NCBI GenBank assembly: GCA_029266035.1
Contig: JAJUFH010000027.1
Location: 1 to 40,249 of the forward strand
Length of the DNA stretch: 40,249 nt
Source: Sinomicrobium sp.
Lineage (GTDB): Bacteria > Bacteroidota > Bacteroidia > Flavobacteriales > Flavobacteriaceae
Direction of reading: 5' to 3'
The notes under the pieces: model-generated
Told to the model about the DNA's origin: nothing
The model's input: the letters and a program-made list of their open reading frames with translations, nothing else
Database searches by the model: none
Part shown: piece after piece, positions 1-10,059 of the stretch
How positions within the stretch are numbered: the first letter of the stretch is position 1
How the letters are laid out: each line of letters begins with the position of its first letter
Position numbers and translations under genes: made by a program

Positions 1-34
1 AATTCTTTGTAATTTCATAGACACGTAGAATAGA

Positions 35-76
35 AAAACCCCGTTTTTTGGCACTTTGGCCAATTTTCGGGGTTTT
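35..76 (-). terminator. Rho-independent terminator downstream of parC
   Basis: AAAACCCCG (35-43) and CGGGGTTTT (68-76) form a 9-bp perfect stem around a 24-nt loop. Read on the minus strand, the stem ends in GGGGTTTTT, so it fits an intrinsic terminator about 125 bp past the parC stop. The stem also reads as hairpin plus T-run on the plus strand, so it may end a gene to the left of the window as well. Confidence 0.75.
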
Positions 77-200
77 GTTTCTCTAAATTACGGATTAATT
101 CACTGAATTACAAATGTTTATTTAATTCTGAATGTACCTATGCTAAACTTCATCGGATAGGGGGAGTATTCTCTTATTCTTATTGTATCGAAGGCGAAAT

Positions 201-2816
201 CTATTCAAATTCAAAACTTATCTGCGTCCTGTCTTTATCGTCTTCTTTTTTACCTTCTACACTTTCTTCATCTACCACTTCTATATCTTCTGGTTCTAAT
301 TCTTCTGGCACTTCATAGGGCAATGGATCGAGAAGGTTGATTTGTCTTACTTTATCTGTGGTCAACTGGTTTCCAAGAGCCTTGATTCCCTTCACGGATA
401 TAAATTCTTCGAGGTTGACAGTCAGGTTTTCTTTGGCTTGTTTTCCCCTGGGTTTTACAAACTCCACTTCAGCCATCGGCTTCCAGTCGGTAGAGACAAC
501 TTCGAGCTGCGATTTGGGGTGTTCGGTAATAAAGAGCTCTTCTCTATTGCCGTGTTCTACGAGGAATCGCTTCACAAAATAGCGTTCTTTTTCCCCGTCG
601 TAATAAATGGCAGAAATGGGTTTTTTAGGATTCCATTTTTCAAGTACTATCATCTCGTCTTCAAAGTGTGTAGACAGCTCGGGAGTTATAGTTTTGACTA
701 CCCCGGACTGATTGATAATCAGCAGGCGATCTTCACCTCTAAATGCTCCGAGAAGTTCTCCTCGCCCGTCTACATTAAGTCGTTGTACGGTATCGTCAAA
801 CCATATTTTTCTCGGCTTCAGGGTAGATACTCCTTTTTCTTTCAATTCGATGCGCTTCACAGCGTATTTAGTAACCAAATTTCCCTTAGACTGTCTTCCC
901 TTGATCAACACATCGGCAAAATCAATATCCCATTTGAGTTTTTTAATGCTACCTGCCTGTCGCAAAAACACGGTAATCATTTCAGCTTCTCCGTTGGGAT
1001 TAGCTGAGAAATAGAGAACAGACGATCCCTTCTTGCCCTGAGTCAAATCGTATTCCCGGTCTCTCGTTATAGAAGTGACATTAAACCTCTTGATATAGCT
1101 CGCTCCTCCCTTTCCGTCTTTATACACCAAATTGTATACCGTTCGCTTGTCCTTTTTTCTAAAGACTGCCGCGTGAATTATGTTTTTCCCCACAAAGGTT
1201 TTGGCTTCCACTTTGGTCACCATCATCTTTCCTTCTGCAGTAAAGACAATAATATCGTCTATATCACTACAGTCACAGATATACTCGTCTTTGCGCAAAG
1301 AGGTACCGACAAAGCCTTCTTCTCTGTTTACATATAGTTTAGCATTGCGCATTACTACTTTGGTAGCTTCAATATCGTCAAAAACGCGCAATTCGGTTTT
1401 TCTCTCCCTACCTTCACCATAGGTCTTTTTAAGTCGAGTAAAATAATCTATAGCATATTCAACAAGGTGTTCCAAATGGTGTTTTACCTCTGCGATATCT
1501 CCTTCGAGAGCATCAATTTTCTGTTGGGCTTTATCGATATCAAACTTAGAGATCCGCTTGATACGGATTTCGGTAAGTCGAACAATATCTTCTTCGGTCA
1601 CCGCTCGTTTCAAGTGTTTAATATGCGGCTGCAGCCCCTTGTCTATCGCCGCTATGACCCCTTCCCAGGTCTCTTCTTCTTCAATATCGCGGTATATCCT
1701 GTTTTCTATAAAAATGCGTTCAAGAGAGGCAAAATGCCATTGTTCTTCCAGCTCTTTAAGCTGTATTTCCAATTCGCTGCGCAGCAGTTCGACGGTGTTA
1801 TCAGTAGACCGTTTCAACATTTCAGAAACTCCTATAAACAGCGGCTTATTGCCTTCGATAATACAACCTAGCGGAGATATTGAGGTTTCACAGGCCGTAA
1901 AGGCATATAGCGCATCTATGGTCTTATCGGGAGAGATCCCCGATGGCAAGTGCACCAGAATTTCCACTTCAGCCGCTGTGTTATCTTCAATCTTCTTGAC
2001 CTTTATCTTCCCTTTGTCGTTGGCCTTGAGAATAGAGTCTATAAGCGAGGAGGTATTTGTACCGAAAGGTATTTGGGTAATCACCAAAGTATTCTTGTCC
2101 AACTGAGATATTCTCGCTCTTACCCTCACCTTTCCTCCGCGCATACCGTCGTTGTAATTGGTAATATCTGCAATCCCTGCAGTAGGAAAATCGGGGTATA
2201 GTTTAAACGACTTGCCTTTGAGGTGCTTTATAGAGGCATCTATCAGCTCCAAAAAATTATGCGGGAGTATTTTGGTCGACAGTCCAACAGCGATTCCTTC
2301 AGCTCCTTGAGCCAGTAATAGAGGAAATTTGACCGGTAGGTTGACCGGTTCTTTCTTTCTTCCGTCATAACTCAACTGCCATTCTGTAATCTTAGGGCTG
2401 TATACCACTTCAAGGGCGAATTTAGACAGTCGGGCCTCGATATACCTAGGTGCTGCGGCTCCATCGCCGGTGAGTATGTTTCCCCAGTTTCCCTGAGTAT
2501 CTATCAGCAGGTCTTTCTGCCCTATTTGCACCATGGCATCACCAATACTAGCATCTCCGTGCGGATGGTACTGCATGGTGTGTCCCACAATATTGGCTAC
2601 CTTGTTGTATCGCCCGTCATCGAGTTCTTTCATCGAGTGAAGTATACGTCGCTGAACAGGCTTAAAACCATCTTCAATTGCAGGTACGGCACGTTCGAGA
2701 ATCACATAAGAGGCATAATCCAGAAACCAGTCTTTGTACATTCCCGTTACTCGGGTTATGGAATCCGCACCGGCATCTTCGTTATTGAGATCCTGATTGT
2801 CTATATTTTCGTCCAT
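201..2816 (-). CDS. parC: DNA topoisomerase IV subunit A (GyrA/ParC family)
   Basis: This is the DNA breakage-reunion subunit of a type IIA topoisomerase, which decatenates and relaxes DNA together with the ParE subunit encoded just upstream. The N-terminal winged-helix/tower region is intact. It has the quinolone-pocket segment HPHGDASIGD (residues 84-93) and the catalytic tyrosine Y125 in AAPRYIEARL. The C-terminal part is a divergent ParC-type region ending in an acidic tail. At 871 aa it fits Bacteroidota ParC. It follows parE by 143 bp on the same strand, which is the usual parE-parC order, so the two are probably co-transcribed. Assignment as ParC rather than GyrA rests on this pairing with a short, 618-aa B subunit. 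The residue aligned with E. coli GyrA Ser83 is Ala89. Confidence 0.95.
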   Translation of the reverse strand: MDENIDNQDLNNEDAGADSITRVTGMYKDWFLDYASYVILERAVPAIEDGFKPVQRRILHSMKELDDGRYNKVANIVGHTMQYHPHGDASIGDAMVQIGQKDLLIDTQGNWGNILTGDGAAAPRYIEARLSKFALEVVYSPKITEWQLSYDGRKKEPVNLPVKFPLLLAQGAEGIAVGLSTKILPHNFLELIDASIKHLKGKSFKLYPDFPTAGIADITNYNDGMRGGKVRVRARISQLDKNTLVITQIPFGTNTSSLIDSILKANDKGKIKVKKIEDNTAAEVEILVHLPSGISPDKTIDALYAFTACETSISPLGCIIEGNKPLFIGVSEMLKRSTDNTVELLRSELEIQLKELEEQWHFASLERIFIENRIYRDIEEEETWEGVIAAIDKGLQPHIKHLKRAVTEEDIVRLTEIRIKRISKFDIDKAQQKIDALEGDIAEVKHHLEHLVEYAIDYFTRLKKTYGEGRERKTELRVFDDIEATKVVMRNAKLYVNREEGFVGTSLRKDEYICDCSDIDDIIVFTAEGKMMVTKVEAKTFVGKNIIHAAVFRKKDKRTVYNLVYKDGKGGASYIKRFNVTSITRDREYDLTQGKKGSSVLYFSANPNGEAEMITVFLRQAGSIKKLKWDIDFADVLIKGRQSKGNLVTKYAVKRIELKEKGVSTLKPRKIWFDDTVQRLNVDGRGELLGAFRGEDRLLIINQSGVVKTITPELSTHFEDEMIVLEKWNPKKPISAIYYDGEKERYFVKRFLVEHGNREELFITEHPKSQLEVVSTDWKPMAEVEFVKPRGKQAKENLTVNLEEFISVKGIKALGNQLTTDKVRQINLLDPLPYEVPEELEPEDIEVVDEESVEGKKEDDKDRTQISFEFE

Positions 2817-2888
2817 GCAAAGGATATTTTATAAGCTAATAAATTGATTGTCGGTATTGCAAAAAACTACATCCGTAAAAACCAGTCA

Positions 2889-4745
2889 CTATTCATCTTC
2901 CACTAGATCGAGCTCCACTTTCAAGTTATTGATGATAAACTCCTGTCTGTCTGGAGTATTTTTTCCCATATAGAACTCTAGAAAACTATCTATAGACATC
3001 GCCTTGTCGAGCATTACGGGATCCAGTCTTATATCTTCTCCAATAAAATATTTAAACTCGTCTGGCGATATTTCCCCTAGTCCTTTAAATCGAGTGATTT
3101 CAGGGTTTCCCTTCAACTTGCGAATTGCCTGTTGTTTTTCTTCCTCGCTGTAGCAATAGATAGTTTCTTTTTTGTTTCGCACCCGAAACAGCGGAGTTTG
3201 GAGAATATACAAATGTCCTTCCTTTATCAACTCCGGAAAGAACTGCAAAAAGAAGGTGATGAGAAGCAGTCGGATGTGCATTCCGTCTACATCGGCATCG
3301 GTAGCGATTACAATATTGTTGTAACGGAGATCTTCGAGCGATTCTTCTATGTTCAGTGCAGCTTGGAGCAGGTTGAATTCCTCATTTTCATAGACCACTT
3401 TTTTAGACATTCCGTAGGAGTTCAGCGGTTTTCCTCTCAAGCTGAATACCGCCTGAGTATTGACGTCTCTCGACTTGGTAATAGAACCAGAGGCAGAATC
3501 TCCCTCTGTGATAAACAAGGTAGTATCTAGACGGCGATCGTTTTTCATATCGGCCAGGTGAACCCTACAATCTCGCAATTTTTTATTGTGAAGGCTCGCT
3601 TTCTTTGCTCTTTCCCTCGCCAGTTTACGTATACCTGAAAGCTCTTTTCGCTCTCGCTCTGCCTGTAATATCTTGCGCTGTAGCTTCTCGGCAGTTTCCT
3701 GATTTTTATGGAGGTAGTTGTCCAGCTGTGTTCCGATAAAATCGTTGATAAAGGTACGCACCGTAGGCAATCCGTCACCCATATCGGTAGATCCTAACTT
3801 GGTCTTGGTTTGACTTTCAAATACCGGCTCCATCACCTTTACCGAAACAGCTGCTATAATCGACTTGCGAATATCGGCAGCCTCGTAGTTCTTGCCGTAA
3901 AAATCGCGGATTGTCTTTACCACCGCTTCTCTAAAAGCTGCGAGGTGAGTTCCTCCTTGAGTAGTGTTCTGTCCGTTTACAAAAGAGTGGTACTCCTCGC
4001 TGTATTGGGTTTTGCTGTGGGTCATAGCCACCTCTATATCATCTCCTTTAAGGTGGATGATAGGATACAACATATCATCGGTATTGTTGTTGTCTTCGAG
4101 CAGGTCTTTGAGTCCGTTATCAGAATAAAACTTGTCGCCGTTGAACACTATGGTAAGCCCGGGGTTCAGGTACACATAGTTTTTCAACATACGCTCAATA
4201 TACTCGTTGCGGAACTTGTAGTTTTTAAAGATGGTATCGTCGGGTACAAAAGAGACCTTGGTACCTCTTCTTCGTGAGGTTTCTTCCAGCTCCTCTTCTT
4301 CGATAAGATTGCCCGATTCAAATTCTGCCGATTTCGACCTTCCGTCGCGGGTAGATTCTACCCTGAAATACGACGACAGGGCATTTACCGCCTTAGTACC
4401 GACCCCGTTGAGTCCCACCGATTTTTTAAAGGCGCGGGAATCGTACTTTCCACCCGTATTCATTTTAGACACTACATCTACCACTTTACCGAGGGGAATC
4501 CCTCGTCCGTAGTCTCTCACTATCACCTTGCTCCCCTGTACGCTAATCTCGATGGTCTTTCCTGCACCCATCACAAATTCGTCGATACAGTTGTCTATCA
4601 CCTCTTTGAGCAATATATAAATACCGTCGTCGGCGCTGGAACCATCTCCCAGTTTACCGATATACATCCCGGGGCGCATTCTGATATGCTCCTTCCAATC
4701 CAGTGAACGTATATTATCTTCGGTATACTGTGACGATTGCGACAT
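2889..4745 (-). CDS. parE: DNA topoisomerase IV subunit B (GyrB/ParE family)
   Basis: This is the ATPase and TOPRIM subunit that drives strand passage by topoisomerase IV. The GHKL ATP-binding fold is visible in order: [10 protein letters not shown] (catalytic Glu48), DYGRGIP (residues 78-84), and the lid [13 protein letters not shown] (about 111-123). The TOPRIM domain follows with [12 protein letters not shown] and the acidic triad [11 protein letters not shown]. The C-terminus has the GyrB/ParE tail with RFKGLGE. At 618 aa it is the short form without the enterobacterial GyrB insertion. ATG at 4745 is used. The gene heads a likely parE-parC transcription unit. Confidence 0.95.
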   Translation of the reverse strand: MSQSSQYTEDNIRSLDWKEHIRMRPGMYIGKLGDGSSADDGIYILLKEVIDNCIDEFVMGAGKTIEISVQGSKVIVRDYGRGIPLGKVVDVVSKMNTGGKYDSRAFKKSVGLNGVGTKAVNALSSYFRVESTRDGRSKSAEFESGNLIEEEELEETSRRRGTKVSFVPDDTIFKNYKFRNEYIERMLKNYVYLNPGLTIVFNGDKFYSDNGLKDLLEDNNNTDDMLYPIIHLKGDDIEVAMTHSKTQYSEEYHSFVNGQNTTQGGTHLAAFREAVVKTIRDFYGKNYEAADIRKSIIAAVSVKVMEPVFESQTKTKLGSTDMGDGLPTVRTFINDFIGTQLDNYLHKNQETAEKLQRKILQAERERKELSGIRKLARERAKKASLHNKKLRDCRVHLADMKNDRRLDTTLFITEGDSASGSITKSRDVNTQAVFSLRGKPLNSYGMSKKVVYENEEFNLLQAALNIEESLEDLRYNNIVIATDADVDGMHIRLLLITFFLQFFPELIKEGHLYILQTPLFRVRNKKETIYCYSEEEKQQAIRKLKGNPEITRFKGLGEISPDEFKYFIGEDIRLDPVMLDKAMSIDSFLEFYMGKNTPDRQEFIINNLKVELDLVEDE

Positions 4746-4951
4746 ATTGAAAGTAATTTGGTTCCGTCGCTAATATAACAACTCCCGACAAATTATAAAA
4801 GGTGGAAAAATTAAATTAATCAACAATAAACCCACTCTTATTGTTGATGATTTGTGGTACTGGCTAAGAGATTACCACCTCAGCTCCTATAGTCGACCTC
4901 CCGTAGTGACACCACAATATCATTCAGAACAGAGCCCTCGCGCAGTACCTG

Positions 4952-5039
4952 TCCGCCGAAGGAGGAAGGAATCTTCCCCAAAGCGCAAAGAACCTTAAAC
5001 AGCCAAATATCTAGACCCAAGATTCCTCCGATTGTCGGA
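4952..5039. repeat. Dispersed-type intergenic hairpin repeat
   Basis: The 348-bp gap between ychF and parE (4746-5093) has no convincing gene. It carries an imperfect inverted repeat: a left arm around GGAGGAAGGAATCTT (about 4961-4975) and a right arm AGATTCCTCC...GTCGGA (5020-5039). It resembles the 'GTCATTCCGAC...GGAGGAATC' hairpins often dispersed between genes in flavobacterial genomes (recollection, not searched). Short tandem copies of ACTACGA lie just to its right (about 5062-5080). Confidence 0.5.
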
Positions 5040-5093
5040 ATGACACCGAAAAGCAAACAGACTACGAACTACGAACTAACCAACTATCAAGCC

Positions 5094-6185
5094 CTACACA
5101 TTAAACCTAAAATGCATCACATCTCCGTCTTGTACTACGTATTCCTTACCTTCCACTCTCATTTTACCAGCTTCCTTAACCTTGGCTTCATTGCCATAGG
5201 TCACATAATCGTCGTAGGCAATGACCTCTGCTCGAATAAATCCTTTCTCGAAATCGGAGTGAATAACCCCAGCCGCCTGTGGTGCTGTAGCCCCTACGGG
5301 AACGGTCCAAGCACGTACCTCTTTCACCCCTGCCGTAAAATAAGTCTGCAGATCGAGAAGTGTATAAGCGGCGCGGATGAGCCTCGCTACTCCGGGTTCA
5401 TCCAAACCGATATCTTGTAAAAACATCTGTTGTTCTTCGTGATCTTCCAGCTCGGCTATATCGGCTTCGGTAGCTACGGCCAATACGATAACTCCGGCAT
5501 TCTCGTCTTTTACAGCCTCCTTTACCTTCTCGACATACGCATTGCCTTCCTTGGCAGATGCCTCATCCACATTACACACGTATAGTATGGGCTTGGAAGT
5601 AAGTAATTGAAAATCTTTTATAATCTCCGTTTCATCTTCATTCACCTCTACTGCCCTTGCTGAAATACCACTTTCCAAAGCCGTCTTGAATTTCTGAAGT
5701 ACCGCTTGCTCCTTTTGAGCATTCTTATCGCCGGTCTTGGCAGCTCGATTTACTTTTTCGAGTCGCTTGTCTACAGTTTCCAAGTCTTTCAGCTGTAACT
5801 CTATATCTATGGTTTCTTTGTCGCGAACCGGATCTACACTACCGTCTACATGGACGATATTTCCGTTGTCAAAACAGCGGAGCACGTGAATAATAGCGTG
5901 ACATTCCCGTATATTTCCCAAAAACTGATTTCCTAGTCCCTCTCCCTTACTCGCCCCTCTCACCAGTCCGGCGATATCGACAATTTCTACGGTAGCAGGG
6001 AGCACCCTTTCGGGTTGCACCAATTCTTCCAGTTTTACCAATCGGCTATCGGGTACATTGACCACTCCCAGGTTGGGTTCTATTGTACAGAAGGGAAAAT
6101 TGGCACTCTGTGCCTTGGCATTGGACAAACAGTTGAACAAGGTCGATTTTCCTACATTGGGCAATCCTACTATTCCGGCTTTCAT
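5094..6185 (-). CDS. ychF: Redox-regulated ATPase/GTPase YchF (Obg family)
   Basis: This is a universally conserved P-loop NTPase of the Obg/OLA1 group that binds ribosomes and, in known members, prefers ATP. It starts MKAGIVGLPNVGKSTLFN: the P-loop GLPNVGKS lies at residues 6-13 and the G3 motif DIAGLVRGASKGEG follows at about residue 67. The C-terminus has the TGS domain ending in the typical YVVQDGDVMHFRFNV. From the ATG at 6185 the protein is 363 aa, the same length as E. coli YchF. An in-frame ATG 54 bp upstream (6239) was not chosen because it adds a non-conserved extension and a -7 promoter element lies inside that extension. Confidence 0.95.
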   Translation of the reverse strand: MKAGIVGLPNVGKSTLFNCLSNAKAQSANFPFCTIEPNLGVVNVPDSRLVKLEELVQPERVLPATVEIVDIAGLVRGASKGEGLGNQFLGNIRECHAIIHVLRCFDNGNIVHVDGSVDPVRDKETIDIELQLKDLETVDKRLEKVNRAAKTGDKNAQKEQAVLQKFKTALESGISARAVEVNEDETEIIKDFQLLTSKPILYVCNVDEASAKEGNAYVEKVKEAVKDENAGVIVLAVATEADIAELEDHEEQQMFLQDIGLDEPGVARLIRAAYTLLDLQTYFTAGVKEVRAWTVPVGATAPQAAGVIHSDFEKGFIRAEVIAYDDYVTYGNEAKVKEAGKMRVEGKEYVVQDGDVMHFRFNV

Positions 6186-6209
6186 TATTTTCCATATTTT
6201 TTGCGAGTG

Positions 6210-6217
6210 CAAATATA
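6210..6217 (-). promoter_or_regulatory. -7 promoter element for ychF
   Basis: TATATTTG on the minus strand matches the Bacteroidota -7 consensus TAnnTTTG. It would start transcription near 6205, leaving a leader of about 20 nt before the ATG at 6185. No -33 element at good spacing was seen. Confidence 0.45.
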
Positions 6218-6331
6218 AGAAACTGTTCAGGTTTTTCACTTCTTCAAATTACTCCTTTTCTGCGAGGGTGAAATAAATGAAAATTCGTAATTTCGTCCCT
6301 TTGTCCAAAGCTGTCTATTTACGTATTTTAT

Positions 6332-9169
6332 ATGACAAATCACGAAGAGTATATTGAGGTTCTCGGAGCCCGTGTACACAACCTTAAAAATATAGATGTA
6401 AGTATCCCGAGGGAGAAATTGGTTGTGATTACCGGTCTGTCCGGCAGCGGAAAATCATCTCTTGCCTTCGACACCATCTACGCCGAAGGACAACGCAGAT
6501 ATATAGAGACCTTCTCGGCATACGCCCGTCAGTTTCTCGGTGGATTGGAACGTCCTGATGTTGACAAGATTGACGGTTTATCTCCAGTTATCGCCATCGA
6601 ACAGAAAACGACTTCCAAATCGCCCAGGTCTACTGTGGGCACCATTACCGAAATATACGACTTTCTGCGATTGCTCTACGCCAGAGCGTCGGACGCTTAT
6701 AGCTACAACACCGGCGAAAAAATGGTGAGTTACAGCGACGAGCAAATACGTGCACTTATCACCGAAGATTTTGACAGTAAAAAGATATACCTCCTCGCCC
6801 CTGTTATAAAATCGAGAAAGGGGCATTATCGAGAACTCTTCGAACAGATTGCCAAACAGGGCTTTGTAAAGGTGAGAATAGACGGTGAGGTACGGGATCT
6901 CGAACGGGGTATGAAAATAGATCGCTACAAGACCCACGATATAGAGATTGTGATAGACCGCCTTCAGCTAAGCGCCGATCCAGAGGTTCAAAAGCGACTG
7001 TCGGACAGCATCAATACCGCCATGTACCACGGAGAAGACGTGCTCATGGTCATGGAACACGGCAGTGAAAATACGAGGTATTTCAGCCGTTCTCTCATGT
7101 GTCCTTCTACCGGAATCTCCTATCCTGCGCCAGAGCCCAACACCTTTTCTTTCAACTCTCCAAAAGGAATGTGTCCGCGCTGTAGCGGTCTCGGTAACGT
7201 GAGAGAAATCAACCTCAATAAAATTATTCCCGATCGGAATATTTCGATTAAATCAGGAGGTATCGCTCCTTTGGGTGAATACAAAAGATCGTGGATATTC
7301 AAGCAACTGAAAATCATAGCTGAACGCTTTAAGTTTAAACTCAACGACCCTATCAATGACATACCAAAAGAGGCGATTAATGTGATTTTATACGGGGGTA
7401 ACGAGAAATTTTCTGTAGTATCGAAAACCCTCGGGATAACCCGCGATTACAAAATCGACTTTGAGGGCATCATTAGCTTTATCGAAAATCAGTACAACGA
7501 AAACAGCTCAGCTTCTGTAAAACGCTGGGCCAAGGAATACATGGACAAGGCAGTATGCCCTGAATGCAGTGGATCCAGACTCAGAAAAGAATCGATGTAC
7601 TTCAAAGTTCACGACAAAAATATTGCCCAACTGGCAGCTATGGATATCTCTGAGCTCCATCAGTGGTTTCTCAAACTTCCCGAACAGCTTTCCGAAACAC
7701 AGTTTAAAATCGCTGAAGAAATCATCAAGGAAATCAGCACCAGACTACAATTCCTTCTCGATGTAGGACTCAATTACCTCTCGCTAAACCGAGGCTCAAA
7801 ATCGCTTTCGGGAGGGGAAGCTCAGCGCATTCGCCTGGCTACGCAAATCGGTTCTCAATTAGTAGGCGTACTTTATATTTTAGACGAGCCCAGTATAGGC
7901 CTGCATCAACGAGACAACGAACGACTTATCAATTCGCTGGAATCTCTTCGAGATATCGGAAATTCCGTATTGGTGGTTGAGCACGATAAAGATATGATAG
8001 AAAGAGCAGACCACGTGATCGATATAGGTCCGAGAGCCGGACGCCACGGCGGAGAAATCATCTCTCAAGGAACTCCAGAAACACTGAAAAAACACCATTC
8101 GCTAACTTCCGATTATCTCAATGGAACACGTGAAATTAGCATTCCGAAAAAAAGGCGGGAGGGTAATGGTAAATCACTTCTACTCAAAGGCTGTACTGGT
8201 AATAATTTAAAAGATATAGATGTCGAATTTCCACTCGGACTTATGATTGGAGTGACTGGAGTTTCCGGTAGTGGTAAATCTACTCTGGTCAACGAAACCC
8301 TCTACCCCATTCTCAACACTCATTTTTTTAATGCGGTAAAAAAACCGATGCCGTACAAAAGCATCAAAGGATTGGAACACATCGACAAGGTAATCGACAT
8401 CAACCAATCGCCCATAGGAAGAACACCGAGGTCTAACCCCGCTACCTATACCGGGGTTTTTAGCGAGATCCGAAATCTGTTTGCCAAGACTCCCGAAGCC
8501 ATGATAAGAGGGTATAAACCCGGACGGTTTAGCTTTAACGTTGCGGGGGGGCGATGCGAAACTTGTAAGGGTGGTGGTTTGAAAGTCATAGAGATGAATT
8601 TCCTACCAGATGTATACGTAGAGTGCGAAACCTGCCAAGGCAAACGATTCAATCGCGAAACTCTCGAAATACGCTATAAGGGGAAGTCGATATCAGACGT
8701 GTTGGATATGACCATCAACGAGGCCGTCGATTTCTTTGAGAATATTCCGAAAATATACAGAAAATTAAAAACCATACAGGAAGTCGGACTGGGATATATC
8801 ACACTCGGACAACAGTCTACCACCCTTTCGGGAGGAGAGGCACAGCGGATAAAACTGGCCACTGAACTCTCGAAAAGAGATACCGGAAATACCTTTTATA
8901 TTTTGGACGAACCCACCACCGGACTGCACTTTGAAGACATCAGGGTGCTGATGGAGGTACTCGATCAACTCGTAAATAAAGGGAATACCGTGTTGATCAT
9001 TGAGCACAATCTCGACGTGATTAAGAAAGCTGATTACCTGATCGACATCGGTTATGAAGGAGGCAAAGGCGGCGGTCAGGTTGTAGCAAAAGGAACTCCC
9101 GAAGAAGTGGCGATGAATACGAAAAGCTATACTGCGAGATTCCTCAAAAAAGAACTCGGACTAAAATAG
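6332..9169 (+). CDS. uvrA: Excinuclease ABC subunit A
   Basis: This is the damage-recognition ATPase of UvrABC nucleotide excision repair, which loads UvrB at distorted DNA. It has two ABC ATPase modules: Walker A1 GLSGSGKSS near residue 36 and Walker A2 GVSGSGKST near residue 644, each with a SGGEAQRI signature and an ILDEP Walker B. Zinc-binding CxxC pairs are visible (CPRCSGLG and CPECSG in the first half, CETCKGGG and CETCQGKR in the second). At 945 aa it is full length (E. coli 940). It is divergent from ychF with 146 bp between the two start codons. Confidence 0.97.
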   Translation: MTNHEEYIEVLGARVHNLKNIDVSIPREKLVVITGLSGSGKSSLAFDTIYAEGQRRYIETFSAYARQFLGGLERPDVDKIDGLSPVIAIEQKTTSKSPRSTVGTITEIYDFLRLLYARASDAYSYNTGEKMVSYSDEQIRALITEDFDSKKIYLLAPVIKSRKGHYRELFEQIAKQGFVKVRIDGEVRDLERGMKIDRYKTHDIEIVIDRLQLSADPEVQKRLSDSINTAMYHGEDVLMVMEHGSENTRYFSRSLMCPSTGISYPAPEPNTFSFNSPKGMCPRCSGLGNVREINLNKIIPDRNISIKSGGIAPLGEYKRSWIFKQLKIIAERFKFKLNDPINDIPKEAINVILYGGNEKFSVVSKTLGITRDYKIDFEGIISFIENQYNENSSASVKRWAKEYMDKAVCPECSGSRLRKESMYFKVHDKNIAQLAAMDISELHQWFLKLPEQLSETQFKIAEEIIKEISTRLQFLLDVGLNYLSLNRGSKSLSGGEAQRIRLATQIGSQLVGVLYILDEPSIGLHQRDNERLINSLESLRDIGNSVLVVEHDKDMIERADHVIDIGPRAGRHGGEIISQGTPETLKKHHSLTSDYLNGTREISIPKKRREGNGKSLLLKGCTGNNLKDIDVEFPLGLMIGVTGVSGSGKSTLVNETLYPILNTHFFNAVKKPMPYKSIKGLEHIDKVIDINQSPIGRTPRSNPATYTGVFSEIRNLFAKTPEAMIRGYKPGRFSFNVAGGRCETCKGGGLKVIEMNFLPDVYVECETCQGKRFNRETLEIRYKGKSISDVLDMTINEAVDFFENIPKIYRKLKTIQEVGLGYITLGQQSTTLSGGEAQRIKLATELSKRDTGNTFYILDEPTTGLHFEDIRVLMEVLDQLVNKGNTVLIIEHNLDVIKKADYLIDIGYEGGKGGGQVVAKGTPEEVAMNTKSYTARFLKKELGLK

Positions 9170-9300
9170 CTGTCCTAACGTATACCTACTTGAGCATCGT
9201 TTAAAGAGTCACCCTAAAAATTGACTTGAGTATAAGGATAATAAAAACAAAATTATATATGTTTACGATTTGAAGTAGTAATCAATAGCATTCAAGCCCC

Positions 9301-9364
9301 AATAACCTAATAACACAATAACCTAGTAACCCAGTAACCTAATAACCCAATAACTTAACAACAA
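9301..9364 (+). repeat. Eight tandem copies of an 8-bp unit in the leader of the LOG gene
   Basis: The stretch divides exactly into eight octamers of consensus ARTAACCY: AATAACCT, AATAACAC, AATAACCT, AGTAACCC, AGTAACCT, AATAACCC, AATAACTT, AACAACAA. The array ends one base before the ATG at 9366, so it occupies the whole 5' leader, including any ribosome-binding region. The rest of the 196-bp gap (9170-9300) shows nothing I recognise. Confidence 0.85.
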
Positions 9365-9365
9365 T

Positions 9366-10055
9366 ATGGGCAAAATACAACAAAACAGAAGCTGGAACGC
9401 GATAAAGGCAAACGACTCATGGGCCATTTTTAAAATCATGAGCGAGTTTGTAAACGGATATGAAAAAATGAGCAGGATAGGTCCCTGTGTATCCATTTTC
9501 GGATCTGCCAGAACCAAACCGGGGGACAAGTATTACGAACTTGCCGAAAAGATTGCATACAAGATTGTCAACCACGGTTACGGAATTATTACCGGTGGAG
9601 GACCCGGAATAATGGAAGCGGGAAACAAAGGAGCCCGTCGAGGGGCCGGAACTTCGGTAGGGCTCAATATAGAACTCCCTTTTGAACAACACGACAACCC
9701 CTATATAGACAGTGATAAAAACCTTCATTTCGACTATTTCTTTGTCAGGAAAGTCATGTTTATCAAATACGCACAGGGCTTTGTAGTCATGCCAGGAGGA
9801 TTTGGTACTCTTGACGAACTCTTTGAAGCCATCACACTTATACAGACCAAAAAAATAGACAAATTCCCAATCATTCTAGTCGGTTCCGAATTCTGGGGCG
9901 GACTTTTTGAGTGGGTCAAGGAAACACTGCTTGAAAAATACCACAATATCAGTCCGGAGGACATGGATCTCATAAAGATAGTAGATACTGCCGATGAGGT
10001 GCTGGAAGTTATAGATGCCTTCTACAAAGACAGCAGTCTGAGTCCTAATTTCTAA
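9366..10055 (+). CDS. LOG family protein (TIGR00730-like Rossmann-fold nucleotide hydrolase)
   Basis: The protein belongs to the LOG/'lysine decarboxylase-like' family, whose characterised members are cytokinin-activating phosphoribohydrolases or nucleotide 5'-monophosphate hydrolases. The misnomer lysine decarboxylase should not be used. The diagnostic nucleotide-binding motifs are present: GGGPGIMEAGNKGA (about residue 78) and PGGFGTLDELFE (about residue 142). At 229 aa it is a normal length for the longer bacterial members. An 8-bp tandem repeat fills the leader up to the start codon. The next gene starts 4 bp after its stop, so the two may be co-transcribed. The substrate is unknown. Confidence 0.85.
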   Translation: MGKIQQNRSWNAIKANDSWAIFKIMSEFVNGYEKMSRIGPCVSIFGSARTKPGDKYYELAEKIAYKIVNHGYGIITGGGPGIMEAGNKGARRGAGTSVGLNIELPFEQHDNPYIDSDKNLHFDYFFVRKVMFIKYAQGFVVMPGGFGTLDELFEAITLIQTKKIDKFPIILVGSEFWGGLFEWVKETLLEKYHNISPEDMDLIKIVDTADEVLEVIDAFYKDSSLSPNF

Positions 10056-10059
10056 TCGC

